Source: CAZIRF01 sp964541755
GTDB taxonomy: Bacteria; Spirochaetota; Spirochaetia; Treponematales; Breznakiellaceae
Length of the DNA stretch: 64,000 bases
Assembly (NCBI GenBank): GCA_964541755.1
Contig: CAZIRF010000007.1
Location: 1 to 64,000, forward strand
Reading direction: 5' to 3'
Positions 17,765 through 26,356 of the stretch are shown one piece after another. A model generated the notes under the pieces. The model was not told where the DNA came from and searched no databases. It saw only the letters and a program-made list of their open reading frames with translations. How positions within the stretch are numbered: position 1 is the first letter of the stretch; each line of letters begins with the position of its first letter. The translations under genes and the position numbers were made by a program.

Positions 17765-19309
17765 CTACTCCAGTTCCCGCAGCGAGACATTGGAGATGGT
17801 GAGATCTCCTGTCGTTTCGCCAAAGTCGAACTCGAGGCGGGCGGCAGGATCGTCGCCGCCCGTGTTTGCAAGGTCGAAAGAGAATTGTTGGACTTCGCTG
17901 TCGAGCGCAGCGCTGGCGGAAGCGATGCTGCCGTAGGGGGCGTAGTTCTGGACGAGGGCCACACGCAGGCTACGCTTCTTGCTTGCCAGGGCACGGAAGG
18001 AGAGCCGGTAGGTCTTGCCCTCCTTGAGGGCAATCGCCTGGTTGATTTGCACCTGCCATGCTTCGCCCGCCTTGATAACGTGAGCATTCAAGCCCCGGTG
18101 GTCGACGACAAGATCGGCGGCGGCTGCGCTGCTGTCTATCCAGGAGTTCCAGCGCGCCATCCCCTGCGTAAAGTCGCCGTTGACGATGAGCTCGTCTTCC
18201 GGGACAAAGACGGGGCTAATGCTGATGCTGTGCGCCATGACAATTTCAAGGGCCGATGAGTCTGAGCGAATGTCGCCGGCCCAGCCGCGGGAAACATGAC
18301 CCGGGGCGGGGAGGGCCCCGATGCGTACGCGATCGCCCACCCGGTAGCTGCCGCCGGGCGGGTCGAGGACGACGCGGCCACCGGGCGATTCGCTTACCGT
18401 AATGGTCTTGGGCTTCCCGTCGTCATCCTGCCAGACACGTACGTAGTCCACGATGAACTCTTGGGGGAAGATGCTGTCGTCAATGGGGGTGGGGTCGCCA
18501 CCCCAACCTTCGTTTACCGCGCAGTTGAGAATCAGGTAGAACTCCTGGTCGAAGGGCCAGAGACCGGGGTCGACCTCTTCCTGGCGGGGGAGGGTCCAGG
18601 TGAGGGTATCGTCAAACCAGAACTCGAGGCGATCCTCGAACCACTGCAGGGTGTAGTCGTGGAAGGCCTCGCGGGCGTCGCCCACGGGTATCTTGTGGCC
18701 GCGGCCGCCTTCGGGCAGGCGGTGGTAGCGTTTCCCCGTATGGACATTGTGCTGGATGTGGTCCGGCTCCACCCCGAAGTACTCCATGAGGTCGATCTCG
18801 CCGCTTTCGGGCCAGCCGCCGTAGACGCTGTATGTGGGCATGAACCAAATGGCCGGCCAGATTCCGGCGCCGCACGGGAGCTTGGCGCGTACTGAAATCT
18901 TCCCGTACTTCCAGTCGCCTTTGAGACGGGTGTGGATGCGCGCCGAGCTATACTCCTTGCCGCCCATATCTTCTTTAAGGGCTGTAATGATGAGCTTCCC
19001 GTCTTCAACCCGGCAGTTCTCCGGGCGGCTGTCGCTGTAGTATTGCTCCTCGTCATTGCCCCAGCCGTAGGTGTTGCCGCTGGTATCGAAGCTCCACTTG
19101 GCCGGGTTCGGGAGGCCGTCGACGTCGAACTCTTCGGCCCAGACGGGAACCCAGACGGGTTCGCGCTCTTCGACGGGGGGATACCGGACGGCTTCGGTCG
19201 ACGGGGTTTCACCCTGCGCCGTGCTTGCGCAGGAAGCGAGGGTGAAGACCATAAGGGATAAAAAGGCGGATGCGACTATCAGTCTGGATCTCTTTGAACG
19301 TAAAAACAT
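17765..19309 (-). CDS. Secreted GH16 endo-beta-glucanase (laminarinase/lichenase type) lipoprotein
   Basis: Glycoside hydrolase family 16 enzyme, 514 aa, cutting beta-1,3 or mixed beta-glucans. ATG 19309 is preceded by GGAGG (19315-19319); the signal peptide ends in lipobox TLASC (Cys27), so it is membrane-anchored. Catalytic domain about 52-305: WAEEFDVDGLPNPAKW at the start and the active-site motif GEIDLMEYFG, with Glu171 as nucleophile, Asp173, and Glu176 as acid/base. Residues about 310-390 look like an InlB-B/bacterial repeat module (GGSYRVGDRVRI...GW). Residues about 395-514 (ELIVNGDFTQGMARWNSW) resemble a CenC-type CBM4/9 carbohydrate-binding module. It converges on the giant-protein operon and diverges from cysE. 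Exact glucan specificity is not certain. Confidence 0.93.
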   Translation of the reverse strand: MFLRSKRSRLIVASAFLSLMVFTLASCASTAQGETPSTEAVRYPPVEEREPVWVPVWAEEFDVDGLPNPAKWSFDTSGNTYGWGNDEEQYYSDSRPENCRVEDGKLIITALKEDMGGKEYSSARIHTRLKGDWKYGKISVRAKLPCGAGIWPAIWFMPTYSVYGGWPESGEIDLMEYFGVEPDHIQHNVHTGKRYHRLPEGGRGHKIPVGDAREAFHDYTLQWFEDRLEFWFDDTLTWTLPRQEEVDPGLWPFDQEFYLILNCAVNEGWGGDPTPIDDSIFPQEFIVDYVRVWQDDDGKPKTITVSESPGGRVVLDPPGGSYRVGDRVRIGALPAPGHVSRGWAGDIRSDSSALEIVMAHSISISPVFVPEDELIVNGDFTQGMARWNSWIDSSAAAADLVVDHRGLNAHVIKAGEAWQVQINQAIALKEGKTYRLSFRALASKKRSLRVALVQNYAPYGSIASASAALDSEVQQFSFDLANTGGDDPAARLEFDFGETTGDLTISNVSLRELE

Positions 19310-19326
19310 GCGGGCCTCCAAGGATA

Positions 19327-19332
19327 AGTATA
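19327..19332 (-). promoter_or_regulatory. Candidate -10 box of the GH16 gene
   Basis: TATACT on the minus strand, about 18 nt before the start codon and just upstream of the ribosome site; no clear -35 box seen. The divergent cysE -10 box lies 50 bp away. Confidence 0.35.
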
Positions 19333-19381
19333 ACGCGAAAAACGATTGAAGTGCCCCCTGTTCCCGACTGCTTTGACGGGC

Positions 19382-19387
19382 TATACT
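19382..19387 (+). promoter_or_regulatory. Candidate -10 box of cysE, 7 nt before its start codon
   Basis: TATACT followed by GGAGCAC and ATG (19395). Either the message is nearly leaderless or GGAG works as ribosome site for a longer transcript from a promoter I cannot see. The -35 region (TGTTCC, 19359-19364) is weak. Confidence 0.35.
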
Positions 19388-19394
19388 GGAGCAC

Positions 19395-20312
19395 ATGAAC
19401 AGTTTGAACGCCTGCGTCGAGGCCCTCGTCGATTCGTACGGGGCCTATGGGCTCATCAACCACTCGGGGGGACCGAACCTCCCCAGCCGTGACGACATCG
19501 CGGAGATCCTGCGCGATCTCGATGCACTCCTCTTTCCCGGCTTTCGCTCGATGGAGTGTCTGGATGAGGGGAGCCTTGGCATGCTCACGGCCGAGCGCGT
19601 CCAGCGCGTCGCCCGCCGTCTTACCCGCGAGGTCGAAAAGAGCCTCGCCTTCCAGTGCCGGGTCGGGCACTTCAACTGCAAGGGCGAGGGCTGCCTGGCC
19701 ATGGGGCGCAAGGTGGTCGAGGACTTTTTTGCAGATCTCCCCCAGATTCGCCGGGTCTTGGCGATGGACGTAATGGCGGCCTTCAAGGGCGACCCCGCGG
19801 CGAAGAGTGTCGAGGAGGTCATTGTGGCCTATCCCGGGTTTGAAGCCATCGCTGTTCACCGTATTGCGCATTATTTTTGGGAGCGGCAGGTGCCGCTTAT
19901 CCCGCGCATGATGAGCGAATTCATCCACGGTAAGACCGGTATCGACATTCACCCCGGTGCGACAATTGGCGAGAGCTTCTTTTTGGACCACGGGACGGGG
20001 GTCGTCGTTGGCGAGACCTGTGTTATCGGGCGCAATGTGAAGGTCTATCAGGGGGTAACCCTGGGCGCCTTGAGCGTGCGAAAAAACGAGGCTGATAAAA
20101 AACGCCACCCCACCATAGGCGACGATGTGACCATTTACGCCGGGGCCACCATTTTGGGTGGCTGCACGACGATTGGAGACCGCTGTACCATTGGGGGCAA
20201 TGTCTGGATTACCGAGTCGGTGCCGGATGATACCATGGTCATTATCAAAGGTGTGGAGCACGAGGTGCGTACCCGTGAGGCGCCCTTGGTAGATACTTCC
20301 TGCGGGGTGTAA
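19395..20312 (+). CDS. cysE: Serine O-acetyltransferase
   Basis: Cytoplasmic enzyme that acetylates L-serine with acetyl-CoA, first step of cysteine synthesis. 305 aa, the longer EpsC/SrpH-like form with an N-terminal helical domain (about 1-165) before the left-handed hexapeptide-repeat domain (about 185-290: GIDIHPGATIGESFFLDHGT; VIGRNVKVYQGVTLGAL; CTTIGDRCTIGGNVWI). The active-site DHGTG and the GETCVIG turn are intact. It is monocistronic, divergent from the GH16 gene and closed by a strong terminator. No cysteine-synthase gene is adjacent. EpsC (the exopolysaccharide-associated name used in Firmicutes) is the alternative symbol for this length class. Confidence 0.94.
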   Translation: MNSLNACVEALVDSYGAYGLINHSGGPNLPSRDDIAEILRDLDALLFPGFRSMECLDEGSLGMLTAERVQRVARRLTREVEKSLAFQCRVGHFNCKGEGCLAMGRKVVEDFFADLPQIRRVLAMDVMAAFKGDPAAKSVEEVIVAYPGFEAIAVHRIAHYFWERQVPLIPRMMSEFIHGKTGIDIHPGATIGESFFLDHGTGVVVGETCVIGRNVKVYQGVTLGALSVRKNEADKKRHPTIGDDVTIYAGATILGGCTTIGDRCTIGGNVWITESVPDDTMVIIKGVEHEVRTREAPLVDTSCGV

Positions 20313-20332
20313 GCCGGGAACCGTGATAAACG

Positions 20333-20376
20333 AAGGGGCTGCCGCAACACGGGTGTTGCGGCAGCCCCTTTTTTTT
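20333..20376 (+). terminator. Terminator of cysE
   Basis: AAGGGGCTGCCGCAACAC (20333-20350) pairs without mismatch with the arm at 20353-20370, 2-nt loop, followed by a run of T to 20376. It lies between convergent genes; the AA at the 5' side gives only a short T-run on the minus strand. Confidence 0.95.
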
Positions 20377-20421
20377 GGTCGAAAGTGCGCAATTGAACGG
20401 CGACAGCTCCCGTTCCCAGGG

Positions 20422-21159
20422 CTACTGGCTGTTTCGCAGGGCGAGGGGTGCGCCCAGAAGCTCGCTCATGATTACTCCTTGAGCCAATGGCGAGAGCCCG
20501 GCGAGGCGCTCTTCGAGGCTGCGGTGGCTCTGTGCCTTTTCCACGGAGCTCTGTATGTCCTCGCTGCTGCGCTTCGGCGGAGGCACTGTTGCACTTGCGC
20601 TGGCAGCGGCGCCAGCCGCCACCGGTTTTGCCCGATACGTTCCGGTGTTGTCCGCTTCTTGCCGGTCGCTGCGGTCCTTTTCGTATGAGGCTTCGATGTC
20701 GTAGCGCAGCTGTGCGGCCGTTCTGGGGGCCTCGCTCGCTTCGCTAAGGGGCCGAGAGAAGACCTGGTGACTTGCAGCCAGTGCCGTCTTCTTTTTGGCC
20801 TCCTCCTCGCGTGCGTAAGCGTCTGCCTTAGCGCGCAGGGCTGCCAGTTGCCGGGCTCGCGCCCCGTCGTCCTCGTCGACACTCAAGCGGTGGGCGGAAA
20901 AGCCGTCATCATCATTCCGGGCGATACGTGCTGCAGGGGAGGTGGGGCTTTGAAGCGTCGCTTGGTTCCCGCGTTCCTCTTCGCCAAAGAACTTCGAGAG
21001 GATACCGCTCAAGTTGGGGGTATCCACCGTGTTCTCCGGGGTGGTGCCCGGCTTCCTGTTAGCGCTGTCCGCCGCTTTCTTTTTTGAGGCGAGCACCCGT
21101 ATCCCTATGACTATAGCAATCGGGATAAGGGACAGGATTGTCGAGATAATCTCGTCCAT
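20422..21159 (-). CDS. Small membrane protein of the nfeD-floA operon, function unknown
   Basis: 245 aa, not recognised as a named family. One N-terminal membrane helix (residues about 2-24, IISTILSLIPIAIVIGIRVL) is followed by Lys residues and a long hydrophilic, low-complexity, partly coiled region (residues 75-130, Ala/Arg/Glu rich). The C terminus ends in a compact conserved-looking motif, LSPLAQGVIMSELLGAPLALR. It starts 1 nt after the floA stop, so it is translated from the same mRNA. Similar small proteins with a single helix and this kind of C-terminal 'SELLGxPxALR' tail sit beside flotillin-like genes in other spirochaetes as far as I recall; a role in the flotillin membrane domain is inferred from position only. 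Confidence 0.75.
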   Translation of the reverse strand: MDEIISTILSLIPIAIVIGIRVLASKKKAADSANRKPGTTPENTVDTPNLSGILSKFFGEEERGNQATLQSPTSPAARIARNDDDGFSAHRLSVDEDDGARARQLAALRAKADAYAREEEAKKKTALAASHQVFSRPLSEASEAPRTAAQLRYDIEASYEKDRSDRQEADNTGTYRAKPVAAGAAASASATVPPPKRSSEDIQSSVEKAQSHRSLEERLAGLSPLAQGVIMSELLGAPLALRNSQ

Positions 21160-21160
21160 G

Positions 21161-22138
21161 CTATTTGCCTATGTTCGAGCGCATGTCGGTATCGGCCTGG
21201 ATGTTCTTGAGGCGGTAGTAGTCCATAATGCCCAGCTGGCCCTTCTTGAAGGCCTCTGCGATGGCCAAGGGAATCTCTGCCTCTGCCAGGACGACCTTGG
21301 CTCGGTTTTCCTGTACGAGGGCGATCATCTCCTGCTCCTGCGCTTGGGCTGCGGCACGGCGTTTTTCCGCCTCTGCCTGGAAGCGGCGCTTGTCGGCCTC
21401 GGCCTGGTCTGCCTGGAGTTTCGCGCCTACGTTCGCGCCCACGTCAATATCGGCAATGTCGATCGAGAGGATTTCGAAGGCGGTTCCCGCGTCGAGGCCC
21501 TTTTCGAGGACGCGCTTGGAGATATTGTCGGGATTCTCGAGGACGGCCTTGTAGGATTCTGATGAGCCGATGGTCGTGACGATGCCTTCGCCAACGCGGG
21601 CGATGATAGTCTCTTCGGTTGCGCCACCGACGAGGCGTTCGATGTTGGCGCGTACGGTTACGCGGGCTTTAACCTGGAGCTGGATGCCGTCCTTGGCGAC
21701 GGCGTCGATGGTCATTTTGCCCTTGGTCGAGTCGGGACAGTCGATGACCTTGGGGTTGACGCTCGTCTTTACCGCTTCGAGGACATCGCGACCGGCGAGA
21801 TCGATGGCCGCCGCGCGCTGGAAGGGCAGGGGAATATTGGCCTTGTTGGCGGCGACAAGGGCCTGGCTTACACGCAGGACGTTGCCACGGGCGAGGAAGT
21901 GGGTTTCGAGCATGTCCGAGTTGATGTCGATGCCGGCCTTCGAGAGCATGATGCGCGCATCGACGATGGTCGCCGGGTTGACGTGACGCAGCCACATGCC
22001 GATGAGTTTGCCGATGCCGACGGCCGCCCCCGAGAGCAGGGCGCGGAACCAGAGGCCGAAGAACTTGAAGAAGAGAAGCAAGAGACCCAGGGCGATGAGC
22101 CCGAGTACGGCGATGAGAATGAGCAGAATGATATCCAT
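21161..22138 (-). CDS. floA: Flotillin-like protein FloA
   Basis: Membrane scaffold protein of functional membrane microdomains, 325 aa, normal for the family (UPF0365). N-terminal hydrophobic segment about residues 4-30, an SPFH-like region (about 45-230; e.g. IDAVAKDGIQLQVKARVTVR, LVGGATEETIIARVGEGI), and a C-terminal Ala/Glu/Gln-rich coiled region (QAEADKRRFQAEAEKRRAAA) ending in GIMDYYRLKNIQADT. ATG 22138 is preceded by AAAGGAG. It is the middle gene of nfeD-floA-small membrane protein, 80 bp after nfeD. This gene pair is a standard arrangement. Confidence 0.96.
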   Translation of the reverse strand: MDIILLILIAVLGLIALGLLLLFFKFFGLWFRALLSGAAVGIGKLIGMWLRHVNPATIVDARIMLSKAGIDINSDMLETHFLARGNVLRVSQALVAANKANIPLPFQRAAAIDLAGRDVLEAVKTSVNPKVIDCPDSTKGKMTIDAVAKDGIQLQVKARVTVRANIERLVGGATEETIIARVGEGIVTTIGSSESYKAVLENPDNISKRVLEKGLDAGTAFEILSIDIADIDVGANVGAKLQADQAEADKRRFQAEAEKRRAAAQAQEQEMIALVQENRAKVVLAEAEIPLAIAEAFKKGQLGIMDYYRLKNIQADTDMRSNIGK

Positions 22139-22218
22139 GGAAACTCCTTTTTTAGTGCCGCCTTTGCAGCCGCACGATATGCGATATGTGTGTCACGAGG
22201 CCCGTGAGGGCCGGTGCA

Positions 22219-23874
22219 TCAGCCTTTCTTTTCCACCAGGATTTTTGATCCCTGTACCTGTATTACCAGAACGGGGGTGCCCGCTTCGAGGAAGGTCCCG
22301 TCTGTCTCGACGTCCCGAACGATGCCGTCGATGCGGGCCTTGCCCACCGGCCTCATAATCGTCGTCGCAACGCCTTCATGGCCAACAAGGGGATGGGGCG
22401 CTGCTTCGCGGTGCACGAGGTCGTCGTCCTGTGTGTGTCTGTTGCGCGCTTTTTGGCGATGGCCCGTCTCCTCTTCCGGGACCGGATCGGGAGCGCCTTC
22501 TTCTGCCGCGGTGCCCTGAATCGTCGTCGTAAGGGTAAGCGCCCGGAAGAGGCGGATGCGGTGGCCCGAGAGAAGGAGCCCCGCGATGCCGATGATGGCC
22601 GTAAAAACGCCCACCGCAACGACGAGGACGTTACGCCCCATAAGATTCCACTGCCAGGGGAGGGCGGGGATGATGAAGTCCTGCATCGAGAGGATGAGGG
22701 CTGTGGCTATAAGGAGTATGCCGCTTATACCGGCGACCCCGAAGCCGGGAAGGAGGAATAATTCGACGGCGAGGAGGGCAATGCCCAAGAGGAAGAGGAT
22801 GAGTTCGAGGCTGCCAACGGTGCCCAAGAGGAGGCCCGAGCCAAAGACAACGAGAAAGGAAACGAGGGAGATTACCCCGAAGATACCGAAACCGGGGGCG
22901 TTGAGCTCGAGGTAGAGGCAGACGAGGGCGATGAGGATGAGTATGGTCTGTATCGCGCTTGAGGTAAGGAAGGCGACGATGCGGTCGCTGATCGTCATGA
23001 TTGTTTCGACCGGAACCGGCGCGGCTCCCAAGGCCCCCAGGAGGGTTTCATTGTCGTCGGCGATGCCACGCAGGAGGCCGTAGCGCAGGGCTTCTCCTGC
23101 AGTAAGGGAGAGGAGCTTGCCGCTGGCACTTACGAGTTTGACGCGTTCTATATTTGCATTTTTTTGCGCTTCCATGCGCTCCAGTTCGTCCAAGGGGATA
23201 AGGCGGGTCGCCCCGTCAAGGTTGATTTCCCATATTTCAACGTCGTAGTCGACCATGGCCAGGGCAAGGAGGGGAGGGTGCCCGTTTTTTTCTGCTATGG
23301 CGGCCATCTGCGAGCGGACGGCGCTTACGGTTTTTTCGCCGGCGCCCTCGCTCTGTCCGCTGGGGCCCACCGTTATTGGGGCCGCTGCGCCCATCGAGGT
23401 GCCATTGGCCATGTAGATGTCTTTGCAGGAGAAGGCGATGAGGGCCCCTGCCGACCAACTGACGCCCATGGAATCGGGGCCTCCGCGTACCCAGGCGATC
23501 GTCCCGGCCGTGTCGACCGAGCCGATAAAGGAACTTATCTGGAGGGCGGTGTCGACGCGGCCGCCAAAGGTGTCGATATCGTATATGAGCCAGGAGGCCC
23601 CGGCATCCAGGGCGCGGCGGGTTTCACGCCGGATAAAGGCGAGGACGGGTTTTTCGATGTCGCCGCGGATGGGGATGATCCAGGCGCTGCCTGCTGCCCG
23701 TGTTTGATCGGCAGCGTCTGCGAAACCGGTGGCCTCTGTCGAAGGGGCATCTGTCATGCGGGATGGGGATTCGACGGCCGGAAGGCCGGAAACCGTCAGG
23801 GCGAGGAATGTGCCCAAAAGGGCACGACGCAGCGCACGAACGAGGGGGCGCGGGCTGGAACTATCAGTTTGCAT
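22219..23874 (-). CDS. nfeD: NfeD-family membrane serine protease (long form)
   Basis: 551 aa, long NfeD: a ClpP-class Ser-Lys protease domain facing outside, then membrane helices and a C-terminal OB-fold. Signal peptide about 12-35 (RALRRALLGTFLALTVSG). Protease domain about 63-290: YDIDTFGGRVDTALQI oxyanion region, nucleophile Ser141 in VSWSAGALIA, and Lys181 40 residues later, the spacing expected of the Ser-Lys dyad. Membrane helices about 325-485. OB-fold about 510-551 (GVATTIMRPVGKARIDG ... GSKILVEKKG). A charged insert (about 490-520) separates helices from OB-fold. Known family partner of flotillins; operon with floA. ATG 23874 lies 6 nt after a -10-like TATAGT, so the message may be leaderless. 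The third codons onward spell ACTGATAGT. Confidence 0.93.
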   Translation of the reverse strand: MQTDSSSPRPLVRALRRALLGTFLALTVSGLPAVESPSRMTDAPSTEATGFADAADQTRAAGSAWIIPIRGDIEKPVLAFIRRETRRALDAGASWLIYDIDTFGGRVDTALQISSFIGSVDTAGTIAWVRGGPDSMGVSWSAGALIAFSCKDIYMANGTSMGAAAPITVGPSGQSEGAGEKTVSAVRSQMAAIAEKNGHPPLLALAMVDYDVEIWEINLDGATRLIPLDELERMEAQKNANIERVKLVSASGKLLSLTAGEALRYGLLRGIADDNETLLGALGAAPVPVETIMTISDRIVAFLTSSAIQTILILIALVCLYLELNAPGFGIFGVISLVSFLVVFGSGLLLGTVGSLELILFLLGIALLAVELFLLPGFGVAGISGILLIATALILSMQDFIIPALPWQWNLMGRNVLVVAVGVFTAIIGIAGLLLSGHRIRLFRALTLTTTIQGTAAEEGAPDPVPEEETGHRQKARNRHTQDDDLVHREAAPHPLVGHEGVATTIMRPVGKARIDGIVRDVETDGTFLEAGTPVLVIQVQGSKILVEKKG

Positions 23875-23880
23875 ACCTTT

Positions 23881-23910
23881 ACTATACCAGAAAATTCGCC
23901 CCGCGGCCAA
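23881..23910 (-). promoter_or_regulatory. Candidate nfeD promoter (leaderless)
   Basis: Minus strand TTGGCC (23905-23910), 18-nt spacer, TATAGT (23881-23886), then 6 nt to ATG 23874. Divergent from the rmuC -10 box 60 bp away. Confidence 0.45.
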
Positions 23911-23944
23911 TCTTTCGTGCTGTACGGTCTGCTCCTCGCACGGG

Positions 23945-23950
23945 TATACT
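23945..23950 (+). promoter_or_regulatory. Candidate rmuC -10 box, 7 nt before the start codon
   Basis: TATACT then CCTTTTG and ATG (23958). No recognisable ribosome site fits between them; -35 region (GTACGG) is poor. Confidence 0.4.
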
Positions 23951-23957
23951 CCTTTTG

Positions 23958-25154
23958 ATGGAAACAGCATTTATTCTGATAGTTGTCGCCGCGGCGTTTC
24001 TCTTTGTCTTTCTGCTGGTCCTGCTCGTACGGGGCGCCCGCCGATCGCCGGACGGTCGCGCAGCAGAGGGCCGCCTGGTGCTCGAGGAGTTTCACCGCTC
24101 GCGGGAAGAGACGCGGCAGGTCTTGAACGAGGCCTTTTCCCTGCAGGCGAATCAGTTGCGTGACCTGCGCGAGGAGATTGCGCGCTTCGGGCAGGGAAAC
24201 GACACACGCCTTGAGGCCCTGCGTGAGACGGTCGACCGCAAGCTGGGTGACATCCAGCGGGACAATGCGGCGCGTCTTGAACTCATGCGAAAGACCGTGG
24301 ACGAAAAGCTCGGGCAAACCCTCGAACGGCGCCTGGGTTCTTCCTTCAAGTTTGTCGGGGACCGCCTCGAGCAGGTGCAGGCCGGTTTGGGCGAGATGCG
24401 CACCCTGGCCGCCGGGGTGGGCGACCTCAAGCGGGTCCTGGCCAATGTGAAGAACCGGGGCAGCTGGGGCGAGGTGCAGTTGATAAGCATCGTTGAGGAC
24501 CTCCTCGCCCCGAACCAGTACCGCTTGAACACCCCGGTCCAGGCGGGGAAGGGTGAACGGGTGGAGCTCGCCATTGTCCTGCCCGGGCGTGGAAAGGACG
24601 AGGCACCGGTGCTCCTGCCCGTGGACGCCAAGTTCCCCAAAGAGGACTACGAGCGCCTCGTGCTCTGCCGCGAAAGCGGTGACGAGGCGGGGGCGGCGGA
24701 GGCGCGCAAGGCCTTCGAGCGGCGGCTCAAGCTGTCGGCCAGGGAGATTGCCACAAAGTACCTGGTTCCGCCGCACACGACCGATTTTGCGGTGATGTTC
24801 TTGCCCGGCGAGGCACTCTTCGCCGAAGCTCTGTCCACGGGGGAGCTTGCGCGGGCCATCCAGAACGAGTACCGGGTGGTCCTCGCCGGCCCCACCACCT
24901 TTGCGGGGCTCCTGTCGAGCCTGCGGATGGGTTTTCGCAGTTTGGCGGTGGAGCGGCGCACGAGCGAGGTCTGGCAGACCCTGGTCGAGGTGCAGCGGGA
25001 GTTTGTCCACTTTGGGGATCTTATCGAGAAGACGCGGAAAAAGTTGCAGGAGGCCGGGGACAGCCTGGACGGGGCCTCGCGGCGATCCGGGCGTATTCAA
25101 AAGCGTCTCGATCGATTGGGCGACTTGCCGGATATTCCGGGCCCGCCCGTCTGA
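23958..25154 (+). CDS. rmuC: DNA recombination protein RmuC
   Basis: 398 aa. N-terminal membrane helix (residues about 3-28), a coiled-coil region (about 40-150, Glu/Arg rich), then the RmuC nuclease-like domain (about 150-370) with SWGEVQLISIVEDLLAPNQY, LPVDAKFPKEDYERL and FAVMFLPGEALFAEAL, all close to the family. RmuC limits DNA inversion at short inverted repeats in E. coli; it is predicted to be a PD-(D/E)XK-type nuclease. ATG 23958 chosen because it places the membrane helix at the N terminus; the frame upstream runs antisense to nfeD. The gene is single, divergent from nfeD. A CTGATAGT copy sits at codons 7-9. Confidence 0.94.
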   Translation: METAFILIVVAAAFLFVFLLVLLVRGARRSPDGRAAEGRLVLEEFHRSREETRQVLNEAFSLQANQLRDLREEIARFGQGNDTRLEALRETVDRKLGDIQRDNAARLELMRKTVDEKLGQTLERRLGSSFKFVGDRLEQVQAGLGEMRTLAAGVGDLKRVLANVKNRGSWGEVQLISIVEDLLAPNQYRLNTPVQAGKGERVELAIVLPGRGKDEAPVLLPVDAKFPKEDYERLVLCRESGDEAGAAEARKAFERRLKLSAREIATKYLVPPHTTDFAVMFLPGEALFAEALSTGELARAIQNEYRVVLAGPTTFAGLLSSLRMGFRSLAVERRTSEVWQTLVEVQREFVHFGDLIEKTRKKLQEAGDSLDGASRRSGRIQKRLDRLGDLPDIPGPPV

Positions 25155-25225
25155 CAAGCCGGCCCTGTTTGCAGGCCCGCCCCTTTGACAAGGCTGTCCT
25201 TTTGATCGGGTGGGCAGCTGGCCCG

Positions 25226-26293
25226 TTAGTTGTGTAGCTCGGGGACGCTGTCGTACAGGTGGGCGAGTTCCTCCGCAATGGAACGGTTCCCGCTGGCGAT
25301 GGCGCGAATCTCGTCGCTTGATGCATTGAAGGCCGTGACGACGGCCGGGTCGAAGTGGGTGCCGGCGCTCGCGTTGACATAGCGAATGACCTCTTCGAAG
25401 GGCAGGGCATCCTTGTAGGGGCGTGGGCTGAGCATGGCGTCAACGACATCCGCGACGGCGACAATGCGCGCGGCAAGGGGAATCTCTTCGCCCTTGAGCT
25501 TTGCGAGGTAGCCGTCGCCATCCCAGTGTTCGTGGTGATAGAGGATTATGTCGCGGGCGAGCGGATCGACGTCGATGCTGGAGAGTATGCGTTCCCCTAT
25601 TGCGACGTGCTGTTTGATCGTCTCGAACTCTTGCGGGTCGAGGCGGGCGGGTTTTGTGAGAATGTCATGCGGAATCCCCGATTTCCCGATGTCGTGAAGG
25701 GGGGCGTAGAGGCGGATGCGTCGGGTTTCATTTTCCTCAAGCCCCAGGGCGCGGGCGAGGATGGTGGCGTAAAAAGCCACCCTCTGGACATGGCCATAGG
25801 TAGCGGGATCGTCTTCGTGGGCGCTGTTTTCGAGGGCAGATACAATAGCCAGATTGAGTTTTTCAACTTGCGAACGCAGATAGCGAACTTCCCGCTCTGC
25901 CTCGTAGAGGGAAAGCGCTTTCCCAACTGCGAGGGCGAGATCGTTGCGATCCCAGGGCTTCTTGATGTAGCGAAAGAGCCCTGCTTGATTGATGGCAACT
26001 GCAAGGGCTTCGATATCGGTATACCCCGTCAAGAGAATGCTGTAGAGGTTGGGAAGGATCTTGCGGGCTTCGACCATGAGCTCGTGGCCGTTCATGCCGG
26101 GCATGCGCTCATCCGTAACGAGGACTGCCGGCTCGTCACCATCGGCAAGCAGTTCTTTCATGAGTTCCAGGGCTTCCATGGCCGAAAGCGCCGATTCAAC
26201 TTTATATGAGGGGAAGGCTGCGCGCAATTCTTGCTTGAGGCTCACCGTGATGATGGCCTCGTCGTCGACGCACACGATGTAGCGCTCATTCAT
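25226..26293 (-). CDS. Response regulator with HD-GYP phosphodiesterase output domain
   Basis: 355 aa, cytoplasmic. Receiver domain residues 3-130: acidic pair at DDE (10-12), phospho-acceptor Asp in VTDERMPGM (about 60), Thr/Lys switch residues in LLTGYTD and YIKKPWD. A linker coiled coil (about 133-155) leads to an HD-GYP domain (about 155-330) with HDIGKSGIP metal site and HHEHWDGDGYL. HD-GYP proteins break down cyclic di-GMP; the metal ligands are present but the name-giving GYP is GYL here. No histidine kinase gene is adjacent. A good promoter ends 7 nt before the ATG. Confidence 0.93.
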   Translation of the reverse strand: MNERYIVCVDDEAIITVSLKQELRAAFPSYKVESALSAMEALELMKELLADGDEPAVLVTDERMPGMNGHELMVEARKILPNLYSILLTGYTDIEALAVAINQAGLFRYIKKPWDRNDLALAVGKALSLYEAEREVRYLRSQVEKLNLAIVSALENSAHEDDPATYGHVQRVAFYATILARALGLEENETRRIRLYAPLHDIGKSGIPHDILTKPARLDPQEFETIKQHVAIGERILSSIDVDPLARDIILYHHEHWDGDGYLAKLKGEEIPLAARIVAVADVVDAMLSPRPYKDALPFEEVIRYVNASAGTHFDPAVVTAFNASSDEIRAIASGNRSIAEELAHLYDSVPELHN

Positions 26294-26300
26294 GATACCC

Positions 26301-26329
26301 AGCTTACGGCAGTTTTACCGTAATGACAA
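26301..26329 (-). promoter_or_regulatory. Candidate promoter of the HD-GYP gene (leaderless)
   Basis: Minus strand TTGTCA (26324-26329), 17-nt spacer, TAAGCT (26301-26306), 7 nt, ATG (26293). No ribosome site is visible. Confidence 0.5.
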
Positions 26330-26356
26330 TACGGAAAAACTCCTATATTGGTTTTG

